Source: Roseovarius sp. W115 (GTDB lineage Bacteria > Pseudomonadota > Alphaproteobacteria > Rhodobacterales > Rhodobacteraceae). From it: a stretch of 64,000 nt of DNA. The DNA lies in the NCBI RefSeq assembly GCF_032842945.2, contig NZ_CP146606.1, forward strand, positions 1,244,501-1,308,500, in the 5' to 3' direction. A program made the translations under genes and the position numbers. This document shows, piece after piece, positions 38,026 through 48,725 of this stretch. Every line of letters starts with the position of its first letter. Position 1 is the stretch's first letter. The notes under the pieces are model-generated. The model saw only the letters and a list, made by a program, of their open reading frames with translations, did no database searches and was not told where the DNA came from.

Positions 38026-38688
38026 TCACACCTGCGCTGCCATGTTGGATTGATGATGCGCAATCGCATCTTCCACATCATCATAGTAGTATAGCTGACC
38101 GTTTTCGAGCACAGCACCAGCATCACACAACGCGCGCAGTTGCCCCACACCGTGAGAAACCATAATTGCACCTGCTGTTTTCATTCGTTCGGCGAAAACG
38201 ATGGCACTCTTTTCGCGAAACGCCGTATCGCCAACGGACGTGACCTCATCAACTAGGTAAGTCTCAAAAGGCACACCCATGGACACACCAAAGGCCAGGC
38301 GGGACTTCATGCCCGCCGAATATGTGCGGAAGGGCTGATTGAAATGTGCGCCCAACTCGGCAAATTCCTCGACGAATGCAACCAGTTCTTCAGTGTCCAC
38401 ACCATAGATCCTTGCCACAAACCGCGCGTTCTGCGCCCCGGTCAAATCTCCATGGAACGACCCGGCAAACCCGACCGGCCATGACACACCACCTTTGGTG
38501 ATGACACGCCCGCTGGAAGGGTCCATTGTTCCAGCGATCATTTTGAGCAAGGATGTTTTTCCGGCTCCATTCCGTCCAAGCAGTGCGACCGCGCGCCTTG
38601 GTGGGAAAACAGCGTTGACGTGATCCGCAATGACTTTCTTCCCGTAGCGAAAGCGGAACACTTTGGTCAGATCTTGCAAAACAATCAT
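38026..38688 (-). CDS. kpsT: Capsule polysaccharide ABC exporter, ATPase subunit (KpsT/Wzt-like)
   Basis: 220 residues. Walker A GRNGAGKTSLLKMIAG, signature YSAGMKSRLAFGVSM (the polysaccharide-exporter variant of LSGGQ), Walker B TYLVDEV. No C-terminal carbohydrate-binding domain, so it is of the KpsT type. Its start overlaps the kpsE stop (ATGA). Works with the KpsM permease encoded on the other strand at 39969-40768. Confidence 0.92.
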   Translation of the reverse strand: MIVLQDLTKVFRFRYGKKVIADHVNAVFPPRRAVALLGRNGAGKTSLLKMIAGTMDPSSGRVITKGGVSWPVGFAGSFHGDLTGAQNARFVARIYGVDTEELVAFVEEFAELGAHFNQPFRTYSAGMKSRLAFGVSMGVPFETYLVDEVTSVGDTAFREKSAIVFAERMKTAGAIMVSHGVGQLRALCDAGAVLENGQLYYYDDVEDAIAHHQSNMAAQV

Positions 38689-39887
38689 CGCCGGTCTTTG
38701 AGAGAGAATGCGACCAGAACGCTGATCGACCAGATCAGCACAAGAAAAAGCGATGTTAGCCCAAGCAACATGATCCGGCGCGGGTAAAGCGCTTGTTCGG
38801 CCAAAGTGGGCTCGATATGCGCCGCCAGATACCGGCTCTTGCGCCCGGCCTCAGCCTGAGCCGCATCAAACGCGCTTAGCGCAGAGATATAAGTCTGCTC
38901 TGCAAATTCCCGGTCCACCACCAATCGCTCATATTCGCCAAAAACTGTGGCCAAAGCGTCTGTTTCTCGGATGTCTCCTCCGGATATTCCCAGCTTGGAC
39001 TTCTCACTTTCAATACGCCCCTTGATCACATCAACCTTGCGCCGCGCCTGATCTAAGCGCGGGTCATTGTCCCGCGTCGTCTCAGACAGAAGGTCCAACG
39101 AAATCAGCGCCTCGGCCAGTTGCGTCTGAAGATTTCCCAAAAGCCCCGCTTGTGTTTCCATATCTACACTCGGATCGACAATCTGATGCTCATTGCGAAA
39201 CCGCGTTACGGCTTCGCGTGCCGATTTCAATCTTTCGACAGACGTCACAAGTTCGTCGCGCGCATAACGCACGGAATCTTCACGCGCGATCGCACTGAGA
39301 CGGTTGATCATCTCAGTACTTTCTTCAAATATCGCCTGCGCAATCGCCTGGGCATCCAGCGGTGCAAAGGCGAGCACTTTGATTTCCAAAAGTTTCGAAG
39401 AGCTATCGTAGGACACGCGGACCATGCGTTGCCAATGGTCCACCAAATCTTCAATTTTTCCATCGGGATCAAAGGCGAAGACCGGATCATACTGAGGTTT
39501 CGACCAAATCGCCCTTAGATCAAGATTTGAGTCGATAGACGTCACAATTTTCTGACCGCTTAGAAACTGGAAGAGAATGTCCGTGTCCGAAGAGCTTGAC
39601 CCGGACAGATCTGTGATGCCGCCAAATAGCTCAACGGCTGAGTTAACCTCTTCGCGACGCACCGAAAATCCGACGGTCGACGCAAATTGATCCTCGGCCA
39701 CCTCCCAAAGGTAATAGGCCACCGCGGCCATGGGCAGGAGGACAAAGACCACAAAGCTGAGCAAGACCATTTTATGCCGGCGCCTGGGTCTGGCAGGCTT
39801 CGCCAAGGGTGGCACAACCGGCATCACAGCCCGCTGTTGCGGGGCCGTAGCGACAAGGTGTGTGGGGTTTATTTTCGCAAGCGTCAC
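38685..39887 (-). CDS. kpsE: Capsule polysaccharide export inner-membrane protein (KpsE/BexC/CtrB-like)
   Basis: 400 residues from a GTG at 39887 with GAGGAAG upstream. Two membrane helices (about residues 40-62 and 373-395) flank a large periplasmic domain rich in coiled coil (about 190-350). This is the PCP-3-type periplasmic adaptor linking a KpsMT transporter to an outer-membrane channel. A Pro/Arg/Lys-rich cytoplasmic N-terminus is present. No kpsD/wza gene is in the window. Confidence 0.88.
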   Translation of the reverse strand: MTLAKINPTHLVATAPQQRAVMPVVPPLAKPARPRRRHKMVLLSFVVFVLLPMAAVAYYLWEVAEDQFASTVGFSVRREEVNSAVELFGGITDLSGSSSSDTDILFQFLSGQKIVTSIDSNLDLRAIWSKPQYDPVFAFDPDGKIEDLVDHWQRMVRVSYDSSSKLLEIKVLAFAPLDAQAIAQAIFEESTEMINRLSAIAREDSVRYARDELVTSVERLKSAREAVTRFRNEHQIVDPSVDMETQAGLLGNLQTQLAEALISLDLLSETTRDNDPRLDQARRKVDVIKGRIESEKSKLGISGGDIRETDALATVFGEYERLVVDREFAEQTYISALSAFDAAQAEAGRKSRYLAAHIEPTLAEQALYPRRIMLLGLTSLFLVLIWSISVLVAFSLKDRR

Positions 39888-39968
39888 AACACTTCCTCAA
39901 GACATTCCGAGGATAGTGCTAGGCACGAAACCTAAAGTAATCGTTGAATTTGCGAAAAACTGCTCCAG

Positions 39969-40768
39969 ATGGCGCCAACTGACACTGCATTTCCAAGCAA
40001 ACGCCGACTGGCCAGCGCACGGTCAGTAACTGCACTTGTACTAAGAGAAATGGCCACGACCTATGGGCGCTCGCCCGGGGGTACCTCTGGGCGGTGCTTG
40101 AGCCAGTAGCCGGCATCGCGCTTTTGACGTTGATTTTCTCCACCGGGTTTCAATCCCCATCTTTGGGGGTCAACTTCCCAATTTTCTATGCAACCGGACT
40201 TATTCCGTTCCTGCTCTTTAGCGATGTATCGGGCAAAGTCGCCTTGTCCTTGCACTTTTCCAGACCGCTTCTGGCGTATCCGGCGATCACGTTTATCGAC
40301 GCGCTTCTGGCGCGGTTCCTGGTCAATTTATTTGCGCAGCTCTTCGTGGCCTTTGCTGTCCTTTTGGGCATTATGGTTCTGTTCGACACACGTCTTGTAC
40401 CTGATATTGCCATTGTTGCGGAGGCCATGGGCTATGCTGCCTTGCTTGCTTTTGGCGTCGGGACAATCAATGCATTTGCTTTTTGCCGTTTCCCGATGTG
40501 GCAAAGGGCCTGGTCGGTTCTGACCCGGCCCTTGTTCATTATTTCGGGTATCTTTTTTACGTTTGAAACCATTCCAAGCCCCTACGACAACTACTTGTGG
40601 TTCAACCCCCTTATCCATCTGGTAGGATTGGTGCGACAAGGGTTCTATGCCGGATACGAGGCCGAGTATGTGTCTCGGACGTACCTTGTGCTCTTACCCC
40701 TTTGTCTGATGGCGTTCGGGTTGATTTTCCTAAGGCGTTTCCATCGCGACATTATCAACGACGGTTGA
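39969..40768 (+). pseudogene. kpsM: Capsule ABC exporter permease KpsM, frameshifted (probably a base-call error)
   Basis: The N-terminus (MAPTDTAFPSKRRLASARSV then TALVLREMATTYGRSPG) is in the frame starting at the ATG at 39969, and the rest (YLWAVLEPVAGIALLTLIFS onward, to 40768) in the next frame. One extra G in the five-G run at 40077-40081 restores TTYGRSPGGYLWAVLEP, the family's N-terminal motif, and a protein of about 266 residues with six membrane helices. It diverges from kpsE. Its 3' end overlaps the convergent sulfotransferase gene by 39 bp. No clear ribosome site precedes the ATG. Confidence 0.85.
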
Positions 40769-41524
40769 CGATGCGCTCGGAAATGCACTTTCCATAAGCG
40801 CCTGATCGAGCGTGGCGAACGCCTCGATCCGCGCAATACTCTGGTCCTTTTCAAATCGTGCACACAGTTTGGGCCAGCGATCCTCGTTCTTCGGATGACC
40901 CCCGGTATTGAAGTAGTTGCCAGCGACATGGATTGAGACGCCGTAACGGGACGCGATCTCTTCTTCGAGCTGTTCCAATCGATCAATTGAATAGACGGCG
41001 GACAAGGACCGCAATCCTCGCAGCGCACGCGTCAGTTGGTCTTTGGATGAAAGGGGTCGCATAGCACCCCATCCGTCCATGCGCCGGGTCGCAAAGTAAG
41101 AGCAATAGAAATTGTCGTACATGCTGCGCACGAACTGATGCCACTCATCTGTACCGCCAAAAAAGTAGTCATCGGCAGTGAGACTGAGCGCCATGCGTTT
41201 GCCGGTATTCTCAGGTAAACTCAGGTCATGCCCGGCGGTCTGCTGCGCCATTTTGCGCATGTAGAGATAAAAGGAGGCAATGCGCTCTTTGGGGTCGCGC
41301 AGAACGGTGAACACAAATCTGTCCTTTGGCAAAAGCTCCAACTCAGTCCAATCAATGTGACCTGAGTAAAGCCGATACCCATCGGGCATCTGCCGCCCCT
41401 TGACGGCCTGAGTGGTGACACGCACAGGAGAGGTAAATTTCGCCCCGCCAACCGCACGTACCAGTTCATTGTGCACGGTCTGTCCTGCAGTCTTTGGCAC
41501 ATGAAGAAAGACAATCGGACTCAT
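40730..41524 (-). CDS. Sulfotransferase
   Basis: 264 residues from the ATG at 41524, which overlaps the upstream acyltransferase stop (ATGA). The PAPS-binding 5'-phosphosulfate loop is [17 protein letters not shown] and the 3'-phosphate region is [15 protein letters not shown]. It transfers sulfate from PAPS to a sugar hydroxyl. Location in a capsule cluster implies a sulfated surface polysaccharide, common in marine bacteria. Its end overlaps kpsM. Confidence 0.87.
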   Translation of the reverse strand: MSPIVFLHVPKTAGQTVHNELVRAVGGAKFTSPVRVTTQAVKGRQMPDGYRLYSGHIDWTELELLPKDRFVFTVLRDPKERIASFYLYMRKMAQQTAGHDLSLPENTGKRMALSLTADDYFFGGTDEWHQFVRSMYDNFYCSYFATRRMDGWGAMRPLSSKDQLTRALRGLRSLSAVYSIDRLEQLEEEIASRYGVSIHVAGNYFNTGGHPKNEDRWPKLCARFEKDQSIARIEAFATLDQALMESAFPSASSTVVDNVAMETP

Positions 41525-42252
41525 GGCAACTCTTCGCAAAGATCAACACAACTTGGAGCGAAAGGGGCAACATCGGCCATCGCATCAAGGCCTCTAAGAA
41601 AGCAAGGCACATCAGCGATATCAAGATGTGACAATTGCCAGGGTGCAAACCGCCACCAACGGCTGTTTTGAAGTGCCTCTATCATGTCTTTGGGAATGCG
41701 AAACTTCTTGGGCACGGCCGGGTTACCAGCAACAACGGCGTAGGGCGGCACGTCTTTTGCGACACTGGCACCGGCGGCGACGATCGCACCGTTGCCGATA
41801 GTGACACCCGCCGCAATCATCGCCCCATGTCCGATCCAGACATCATGCCCGATCACTGTTTTACGGATCTTGGTCGGCGGTTGAGAATTCTTGAACGTGT
41901 AGCTTTCGTAATCCTTCGCCCCCGAAAACCCGTCTCCAACCTCAAACAATCGATCCTTGAGATAAAAGGCCGGGCTGGTTGAGGCCCAGCTCAAAGGGTG
42001 GTTTTGCCGCCCGATCTGAACGTTTTCTCCAAAGGAACAGTATCTGCCGATCTCGGCAGCGGCACAGTAGCCCGATACTTGATAGGAAAACGCACCAAGA
42101 GACAAGGACAGCTCATACTGCGTCCACTTGAGGCTGGCCGGGGCCTCGATCCAGGTTTGTTTTGGCAGGTGAATCACACGTCCCGAAGGGCGCGGCAGCA
42201 CCTCAACGCCTTTTGCGGCGAGCGCGCTTATGCGGACTGCGATTGTGGACAT
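41521..42252 (-). CDS. Hexapeptide-repeat (left-handed beta-helix) acyltransferase
   Basis: 243 residues. The C-terminal half has hexapeptide repeats and the xenobiotic/CatB-type motif: [47 protein letters not shown]. The catalytic His is expected in RQNHPLSW. Acetyl or similar acyl groups are transferred to a sugar. Overlaps the upstream glycosyltransferase gene by 25 bp and the downstream sulfotransferase by 4 bp, so all three are one operon. Confidence 0.87.
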   Translation of the reverse strand: MSTIAVRISALAAKGVEVLPRPSGRVIHLPKQTWIEAPASLKWTQYELSLSLGAFSYQVSGYCAAAEIGRYCSFGENVQIGRQNHPLSWASTSPAFYLKDRLFEVGDGFSGAKDYESYTFKNSQPPTKIRKTVIGHDVWIGHGAMIAAGVTIGNGAIVAAGASVAKDVPPYAVVAGNPAVPKKFRIPKDMIEALQNSRWWRFAPWQLSHLDIADVPCFLRGLDAMADVAPFAPSCVDLCEELP

Positions 42253-44774
42253 TGGACGGTCTTGTGAGGAGACAATAAGGTTGAAAGGATAAGTGCAGGA
42301 TTGGTTGCCTCGTGATCAAGCGGAAGGCAACCGCCCTGACCAGACTGAACAGAAGCTCGCCTGATCGCATCGGCCTGAGCGCCAAGATCAAAGCTCCAAA
42401 CCGGCAGACCCGTCGCCAAAGCCTCGTGGGTCGTGTAGGAAAACGTCTCGGGCCAGATCGACGGAATGAACCAGCAGCTAACCCCATAGCGTTTGGCGAG
42501 AGCAGGCACGTCACGCACTTCGTATGGGCCATGAACATGCGCCGTGCCCGCCAAGGGATAGGCCGGATCCATGTATCCGATAAGGACAAGACGTGCCTCG
42601 CGACTTTGATCAAGCGCATGGCTCAGCTCTTGCAAAACCTTTGCGCCTTTTTGGACCCCGATGGCCCCAAGCACGCCAATCACCGGCTTTCCATCAGTGT
42701 CAACACCGGGAACCATGCGACGCTGTTTCAAAGCCACGGCATGCGGCGTGACCATGATCTTGGCGCTGGAGTCCGGAAACACCTCTGCAACAATCTTGCG
42801 ACTACTGTCGGAAAAGACGATGAGCCGATCTGCATGCAGCAGCGCCTTACCCCAGGTCCTGCGCCAGTCCGCCAAAGACACAACCCGCCCATCGGGACAA
42901 CAATAGGTATGCGCGCTGTCCCGGATGTCATGCGTCAGCGCATAGCGCCCATCACTGTCAAGCAGCGTGTAAGACGGGCTGAGCGGGAGATAGTCGTGAA
43001 AGAGGATGTCCAGCTCTGACGCTGAGCCTGCGGCCAGATCAATCAAAAGATCTGGCAGCTCAGTGAGGTCCTCCGCTCCGACGCCGCAGGAATAAACCAC
43101 CCTGCGCCGTGGTAAAAGGCCGACCAGCCTACGCAAAAACCGGGTTGAGGTTGTCACCCCGCGCGTCATGCCATGAGCCGTATGTAGCTCCACCTGCCAT
43201 GCACCTTTGGCCCCAGCCCGCAAAACAAGCGCAACACCACCCTGCTGCAGATCCTGGTCCACTCGGCGCTTGAGATAAAACTCCGCTCCACCCCCCAAGG
43301 TGTGACCAAGATACACAGGAACAGGGCCCTCGCACTGCTCTGCCACCCAGGCCAAAGCCAAGGCCAGCCGCGGTGCCGCCAATGGATCATGTTCGATGAA
43401 ATCCTGCACCGATTGATCGTAGTAGGGATATCGACGGGACACGATCTGGTTGTGGGCCGCTACAAGTTTCGCCTTCTTGCTGGAGCCAAACGATGTTCCG
43501 CTGCGATGCTCCACAAAGACACCGCCATGCCCCAGATGACGCCAGCCTTTCTTTGCGACCTTTTGACACCAATCAACCTCCTCACCGTATCCCGGAGCAA
43601 ACACCTGGTCGAAGGAAGGCACAGCACGCAGCGCATCCTTATGCATCGCCATGCAGAAGCCCACACCGGTCGGCGCATCAGCGAGCGCCGCATCGGGGAC
43701 AAACCGTCTCGCAACTGCGTCAACACGATCTATCACCCCTTCCTTAAGAGGGGCGCCACAGCAAATGACCGGTGCATTGAAAATCTCTGCGTCGTTGGAC
43801 ATTGGAGTTACACTGGCAACCCTGAGATGCTCGATCAGAGGGCGCACAAGTCGGCTGGCCCAATCCTTTGGCACAAAGGCGTCTGAATTGAGTAAAATCA
43901 CATGATGACCCAGCTTGAGCGCATGTTTGAAAGCCCGGTTGACCGAGCCGATAAAGCCCAAGTTGGTGTCGTTTTCGAGCAAATGTATGTGGCTTTGGAC
44001 TGCGGGCGCGCACCCTTTATACCAGTTACGCAGATAGGGCCGGACCTTGGGGTCAGTCGAACAATCCTCAATTAAGATAAGCTCGAAGGGCAAGTCAGTG
44101 TGACACAGCACACGGGTCAAAACCTCGGGTAAAAGATCAAGAGCATTGAAGACTGGTACAATAATCGTGACCTGTTCCTTGCCGAGGTCCGCTGTCGGTG
44201 TGTCACCCGCGCTTGCATCGGCCGCAAAAAGAAATGGTGTCATATAGCTATTGGGGGTTTCATGTCCCAATCCGAGTTGTTTCTTAACGTCAGCCCGGTC
44301 TTCGGGATTTTGGCGCAAACGCCAACGCAAATAGGCCGGCACAGATCGCACACAAGCGATCAGGAAGGGCATGAACAATCCCCGTCGCATCCGAGCCAGA
44401 GTTTGATCGGTAAACCCTTCCAGTTTCACACTGAGTTCTTGCGTATCTGTCGAACAAACCAAAAAGCACGCCTGACTGTCGAAAGGCAGATCCAGCAAGA
44501 AGCCAGGCGTCGGGCCAACAGCGTCCCCATAGGCTTGCACGACATCCGGTCGGTGAATGTCCGGCGCTTTGGCGCAGAGCTCAGCGCCACATACTAAAGA
44601 CACATGGCTGGCATCAACCCAGCCTTCAACTTCGATCCTCCCTCTTCGCAAGGCGATCCGATCGACATGCCCTACGGTTTGGCCACGCGGATTGACCAGC
44701 GCGTGCCCTTGCCTTTGCAAAGACCCGTGTTCGTGTGAGTAGCGTATAAAAGCCTGGCGCAAACTACGCAGCAT
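42228..44774 (-). CDS. Bifunctional two-domain glycosyltransferase (GT2 + GT4-like)
   Basis: 848 residues from the ATG at 44774 with GGGG upstream. After about 215 residues of unknown fold, a GT2 domain appears ([39 protein letters not shown]; about residues 216-480). A C-terminal GT-B domain follows ([40 protein letters not shown]; about 500-840). Such fusions add two sugars in succession. Part of the glmM-to-sulfotransferase minus-strand gene row. Confidence 0.85.
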   Translation of the reverse strand: MLRSLRQAFIRYSHEHGSLQRQGHALVNPRGQTVGHVDRIALRRGRIEVEGWVDASHVSLVCGAELCAKAPDIHRPDVVQAYGDAVGPTPGFLLDLPFDSQACFLVCSTDTQELSVKLEGFTDQTLARMRRGLFMPFLIACVRSVPAYLRWRLRQNPEDRADVKKQLGLGHETPNSYMTPFLFAADASAGDTPTADLGKEQVTIIVPVFNALDLLPEVLTRVLCHTDLPFELILIEDCSTDPKVRPYLRNWYKGCAPAVQSHIHLLENDTNLGFIGSVNRAFKHALKLGHHVILLNSDAFVPKDWASRLVRPLIEHLRVASVTPMSNDAEIFNAPVICCGAPLKEGVIDRVDAVARRFVPDAALADAPTGVGFCMAMHKDALRAVPSFDQVFAPGYGEEVDWCQKVAKKGWRHLGHGGVFVEHRSGTSFGSSKKAKLVAAHNQIVSRRYPYYDQSVQDFIEHDPLAAPRLALALAWVAEQCEGPVPVYLGHTLGGGAEFYLKRRVDQDLQQGGVALVLRAGAKGAWQVELHTAHGMTRGVTTSTRFLRRLVGLLPRRRVVYSCGVGAEDLTELPDLLIDLAAGSASELDILFHDYLPLSPSYTLLDSDGRYALTHDIRDSAHTYCCPDGRVVSLADWRRTWGKALLHADRLIVFSDSSRKIVAEVFPDSSAKIMVTPHAVALKQRRMVPGVDTDGKPVIGVLGAIGVQKGAKVLQELSHALDQSREARLVLIGYMDPAYPLAGTAHVHGPYEVRDVPALAKRYGVSCWFIPSIWPETFSYTTHEALATGLPVWSFDLGAQADAIRRASVQSGQGGCLPLDHEATNPALILSTLLSPHKTVQCPQSQSA

Positions 44775-44926
44775 GGGATCCCCGGATGCAGGTTTCTGAC
44801 AGCCACGTTCGGCCCACAAAGCGGAAAAGGCGCGAGATACAAAAGACGCAGCAGTCAGATCGACTGCACTGAAACTAAGCGCAGAAATCCTTCCAAAAGA
44901 TTAAAAATCGAAATGGATTTTATGGG

Positions 44927-46269
44927 TCAGGCCGTGGCGTCTTTTACAGCACCCACGACATTGTCGAGCACGGCTTTGAGCATCGCTTCGTCGGTACATT
45001 CACCCATCACGCGGATCAAAGGCTCGGTGCCGGATTTGCGGATCAGAAGACGCCCATTTGATCCCAGCTTTTTTCTCCATCGGCAATTGCCTGCTGCACC
45101 TGATCCGTCTCAAGTGGTGTTTGCCCATCGCTAAACCGCACATTGATCAGCGATTGCGGGACTGGGGAAAAAACGCGTGCCAGCTCACTGGCTGTGTTGT
45201 CGGTTTCAACCATGCTGGCCAGAAACTGTAACGCTCCGATAAGACCGTCACCCGTGGTCGCATAGTCGGTCATAACGATATGGCCGGACTGTTCCCCGCC
45301 AAGATTGTGCCCATCGGCGCGCATGGTCTCAACAACATAACGGTCTCCAACCGCGGTGCGCTTAAGCTCGATGCCCTGGTCTGCAAGATGTCGTTCCAAC
45401 CCCAGGTTGGACATAACGGTCGCCACCAGTGCATTGCCCTGCAGCCGCCCTTCGCGCGCCCAGCGCGTGGCGATCAGACCCATGATCTGATCCCCGTCTG
45501 CGACCTGGCCCTTTTCATCCACGAGAACAAGGCGGTCTGCGTCGCCGTCTAAGCAAATACCCAGATGTGCGCCACTTTCTAAAACCTTCTTTGCTGCCAT
45601 TTCCGGATGCGTAGATCCACATGCCGCGTTGATGTTGCTTCCATTAGGATCCACGCCGATAGGGATTACTTCGGCCCCAAGTTCCCACAAGACGGCGGGC
45701 GCGGTGCGATAAGCTGCACCATTTGCGCAGTCTACCACGATCTTGAGACCATCCAACCGGCGTCCGGCCGGGAAAGTCGTCTTTGCGTATTCCACATACC
45801 GCCCGCGCGCGTCTTCAAAGCGCGTCGCCCGGCCAATATTCTCAGGAGCCGCCAATTTAACGCCGTCAGTCATCAGCTTTTCAATTCCGGCCTCGGCTTG
45901 ATCCGAAAGCTTGAATCCATCAGGCCCAAAGAGCTTGATGCCGTTGTCTTCGGCTGGGTTGTGACTGGCGGAAATCATGACGCCCACATCCGCGCGCAAG
46001 CTGTGTGTGAGATACCCAACTGCGGGTGTCGGCACAGGGCCAAGCAGAAACACATTCATACCGGTAGAGGCAAATCCAGCCGTCAGCGCATATTCGATCA
46101 TGTATCCAGAGAGGCGTGTGTCTTTGCCGATCACAACCCGGTGGTCCTGCGCATCTCGTCGGAAATAGCGACCAGCCGCCGTGCCAAGCTTCAAAGCAAG
46201 CTCAGCGGTCATGGGCCACGTATTGGCCCGTCCGCGAACCCCGTCTGTACCAAACAAATCTTTGCTCAT
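44927..46269 (-). pseudogene. glmM: Phosphoglucosamine mutase, frameshifted near the C-terminus (probably a base-call error)
   Basis: The reading frame from the ATG at 46269 encodes [16 protein letters not shown] and the catalytic serine loop [20 protein letters not shown], then stops early at 45043. The missing C-terminus ([18 protein letters not shown], ending in VGAVKDATA, stop at 44927-44929) lies in the adjacent frame. Restoring one A in the six-A run (T 45069-45074 on the plus strand) gives the expected 447 residues. It converts glucosamine-6-phosphate to glucosamine-1-phosphate for UDP-GlcNAc, peptidoglycan and LPS, and is normally essential, so the break is unlikely to be real. Confidence 0.92.
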
Positions 46270-46405
46270 CTGCTCACCTTCACGCTTGTTCAGTCTCGCG
46301 CAGTTTTATGTTTCTTAACGGCCGAATATCGGCATGTCCAATCTATCCCGCATCAGCCAAAAGCCTTTTGGAGTCCATTGAATGGCCTCAATTTTTTCCG
46401 TCTCG

Positions 46406-46434
46406 TTGACTAAAACACCCTTGCGGCTCATAAG
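46406..46434 (+). promoter_or_regulatory. Promoter of ugd
   Basis: TTGACT (46406-46411), 17-bp spacer, CATAAG (46429-46434), 33 bp before the ugd ATG. Good -35; moderate -10. Confidence 0.6.
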
Positions 46435-46466
46435 ATGAACTGCAATTTGCTGTGCGGGAAGACTTT

Positions 46467-47813
46467 ATGAAGATTGCAATGATTGGAACAGGTTACGTTG
46501 GATTGGTCTCGGGAATCTGTCTGTCAGATTTTGGCCATGACGTCGTTTGTGTTGATAAAGATTCTTCGAAAGTCGAACGACTCCAGCGCGGCGAAGTGCC
46601 GATTTACGAACCAGGTCTCGATCAGCTCATGGAGAAAAATGTCTCAGCAGGACGGCTCTCCTTCACCATAGACCTGACAGAAGCGTTAGACGATGCCGAA
46701 GCCGTTTTCATTGCCGTCGGCACCCCCACCCGGCGGGGTGATGGCCATGCAGACCTTAGTTTCGTTATGGCGGCTGCTGAAGAAATCGCAAAAACCGCAA
46801 AGAATTACATTGTCATTGTCACCAAATCCACCGTCCCGGTAGGCACCAATCGGCAGGTCAAGCAGACAGTGCGCAAAGCAAACCCTGATCTGGAATTTGA
46901 TGTCGCCTCGAACCCGGAATTCCTTCGGGAGGGGGCCGCGATTGAAGATTTTATGAAGCCGGATCGAGTGGTCGTAGGTGTGCAAACTGAACGCGCGGCG
47001 GAAGTGATGCAGGAAATCTACCGTCCGCTTTACCTGCGGGAGTTTCCGATCCTGACAACGGATCTGGAATCGGCGGAAATGATAAAATACGCCGCGAATG
47101 CATTCCTTGCGACCAAAATCACCTTTATCAACGAAATCGCCGCGCTCTGTGAACGTACCGGGGCTGATGTGAAACAGGTCAGCCGCGGCATGGGTCTTGA
47201 CGGTCGGATCGGCAATAAGTTCCTTCATGCCGGACCGGGCTATGGCGGAAGCTGTTTTCCGAAAGACACCCGTGCTTTGGCACGGACCGGGCAAGAGCAT
47301 GGTTTGCCGCTTCAAATTACCGAGGCGGTTATCGCAGTGAACGAAGAGATCAAGCGTCGTATGATCGATAAACTCGTTGATATGTGCGACGGATCCTTCA
47401 ACGGCAAAACCGTGGCAGTCCTCGGCGCGACGTTCAAACCGAACACGGACGACATGCGAGAAGCCCCCTCCCTGACCATTGTTCCTGCGTTGGTCGGTGG
47501 CGGAGCCAAGGTACGTGTGTGTGACCCGCAAGGTCAGCGCGAAGGGGAAGAGCGTCTTCCGGGTGTGCAATGGGTGGATGATCCATATAAATGCGTCTCC
47601 AAAGCGCATCTTGTGGTGCTGTTGACGGAATGGAACGAGTTCCGCGCGCTGGATCTCAAACGCATTGCCCGCAAGATGGAAACACCGCGTTTGGCCGACC
47701 TTCGCAATATCTATTCTGTCAAGGATGCGAAACGCGCAGGGTTTGATGCCTATGAAAGCGTCGGGCGCGTCGGGTTCTTGCGCCAGACGGCAAAAGAGAC
47801 CGCTGCGGAATAG
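46467..47813 (+). CDS. ugd: UDP-glucose 6-dehydrogenase
   Basis: 448 residues from the ATG at 46467 (GGGAAG upstream); a start five codons earlier is less likely. N-terminal Rossmann motif MIGTGYVGLVSGICLSDFG; catalytic cysteine in GPGYGGSCFPKDT; KSTVPVGT and ASNPEFLREG are conserved. It makes UDP-glucuronate for acidic surface polysaccharide. Diverges from glmM. Full length. Confidence 0.96.
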   Translation: MKIAMIGTGYVGLVSGICLSDFGHDVVCVDKDSSKVERLQRGEVPIYEPGLDQLMEKNVSAGRLSFTIDLTEALDDAEAVFIAVGTPTRRGDGHADLSFVMAAAEEIAKTAKNYIVIVTKSTVPVGTNRQVKQTVRKANPDLEFDVASNPEFLREGAAIEDFMKPDRVVVGVQTERAAEVMQEIYRPLYLREFPILTTDLESAEMIKYAANAFLATKITFINEIAALCERTGADVKQVSRGMGLDGRIGNKFLHAGPGYGGSCFPKDTRALARTGQEHGLPLQITEAVIAVNEEIKRRMIDKLVDMCDGSFNGKTVAVLGATFKPNTDDMREAPSLTIVPALVGGGAKVRVCDPQGQREGEERLPGVQWVDDPYKCVSKAHLVVLLTEWNEFRALDLKRIARKMETPRLADLRNIYSVKDAKRAGFDAYESVGRVGFLRQTAKETAAE

Positions 47814-47884
47814 ACCATTTTCACTTTGAAGGTTTTGTCTTACCACTCTGTCTCTACTATTGTTAGAGCACATGGAGACAGAAC

Positions 47885-48619
47885 GTGAAGACGGCACTTG
47901 TCACAGGCGCGGCACGTGGGATTGGGCTGGCGACCACAAAAGAGTTTCTGAGCAAGGGCTGGCATGTGGTCATGGTGGATCGAGATGAAGAGGCGCTGAC
48001 GTCTGAAGCTTCGCAGCTGCAGGATGTCACCGAAATACTTTGCGATGTTTCGGTTCCTGGTCAGGTGGCTGACATTGCCAAAAAGTTTGACCATCTCAAT
48101 GCGCTGGTCAACAATGCAGGGGTGGCTGATTTCGGGCCTATTGAGGAAACCGACCTGTCCCGATGGCGCACGGTTATGGAGACCAACCTCGATGGTGTCT
48201 TCATGATGACCCAAGCTTTGACACCTGCTCTAGCAGCGGCCAAAGGTGCAATTGTGAACATCGCGTCTATCTCTGGTTTGCGCGCATCAACGCTGCGGGT
48301 CGCCTATGGAACCTCCAAAGCCGGCGTCATGGCTCTAACCCAGCAGCAAGCTGTGGAGTTGGGCGAAAAAGGCATTCGGGCGAATTGTGTCTGTCCCGGG
48401 CCTGTGCGCACCAAGCTTGCCATGGCGGTGCACACACAGGACATCATTGACGCCTATCATGATGCGATTCCGCTTAACCGCTACGGGAGCGAAGATGAGA
48501 TCGCCAATGTGATCACCTTCCTCTGCTCTGAAGAGGCCAGTTTTGTGACCGGTCAGATCATATCTGTGGATGGCGGTTTTGAGGCGACGGGTATAGGCCT
48601 GCCAGCGCTTCGCACATAG
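47885..48619 (+). CDS. Short-chain dehydrogenase/reductase
   Basis: 244 residues from a GTG at 47885, preceded by GGAGA. Cofactor motif TGAARGIGLAT (TGxxxGxG), NNAG in ALVNNAGVADFG, and the catalytic Ser and Tyr-x3-Lys in IASISGL and AYGTSKAGV. Substrate not predictable; similar proteins are glucose or ketoacyl dehydrogenases. It stands alone, 72 bp after ugd, in the same direction. Confidence 0.88.
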   Translation: MKTALVTGAARGIGLATTKEFLSKGWHVVMVDRDEEALTSEASQLQDVTEILCDVSVPGQVADIAKKFDHLNALVNNAGVADFGPIEETDLSRWRTVMETNLDGVFMMTQALTPALAAAKGAIVNIASISGLRASTLRVAYGTSKAGVMALTQQQAVELGEKGIRANCVCPGPVRTKLAMAVHTQDIIDAYHDAIPLNRYGSEDEIANVITFLCSEEASFVTGQIISVDGGFEATGIGLPALRT

Positions 48620-48631
48620 ACTCCGGCAAAG

Positions 48632-48662
48632 AAAAAGGTGGCTCCGATTTCTCGCAGCCACC
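48632..48662 (-). terminator. Minus-strand intrinsic terminator after a small ORF
   Basis: On the minus strand GGTGGCT (48662-48656), 12-nt loop, AGCCACC (48643-48637), then TTTTT (48636-48632). The only minus-strand candidate gene upstream is the small ORF at 48726-48866. No U-tract follows on the plus strand, so it is not the natural terminator of the SDR gene. Confidence 0.8.
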
Positions 48663-48725
48663 CTGTCGGGCGAACCCCCCAATACTTAAAAAGGCTTACT
48701 TCAAAATTCAGAGTTCCGACAGCAC

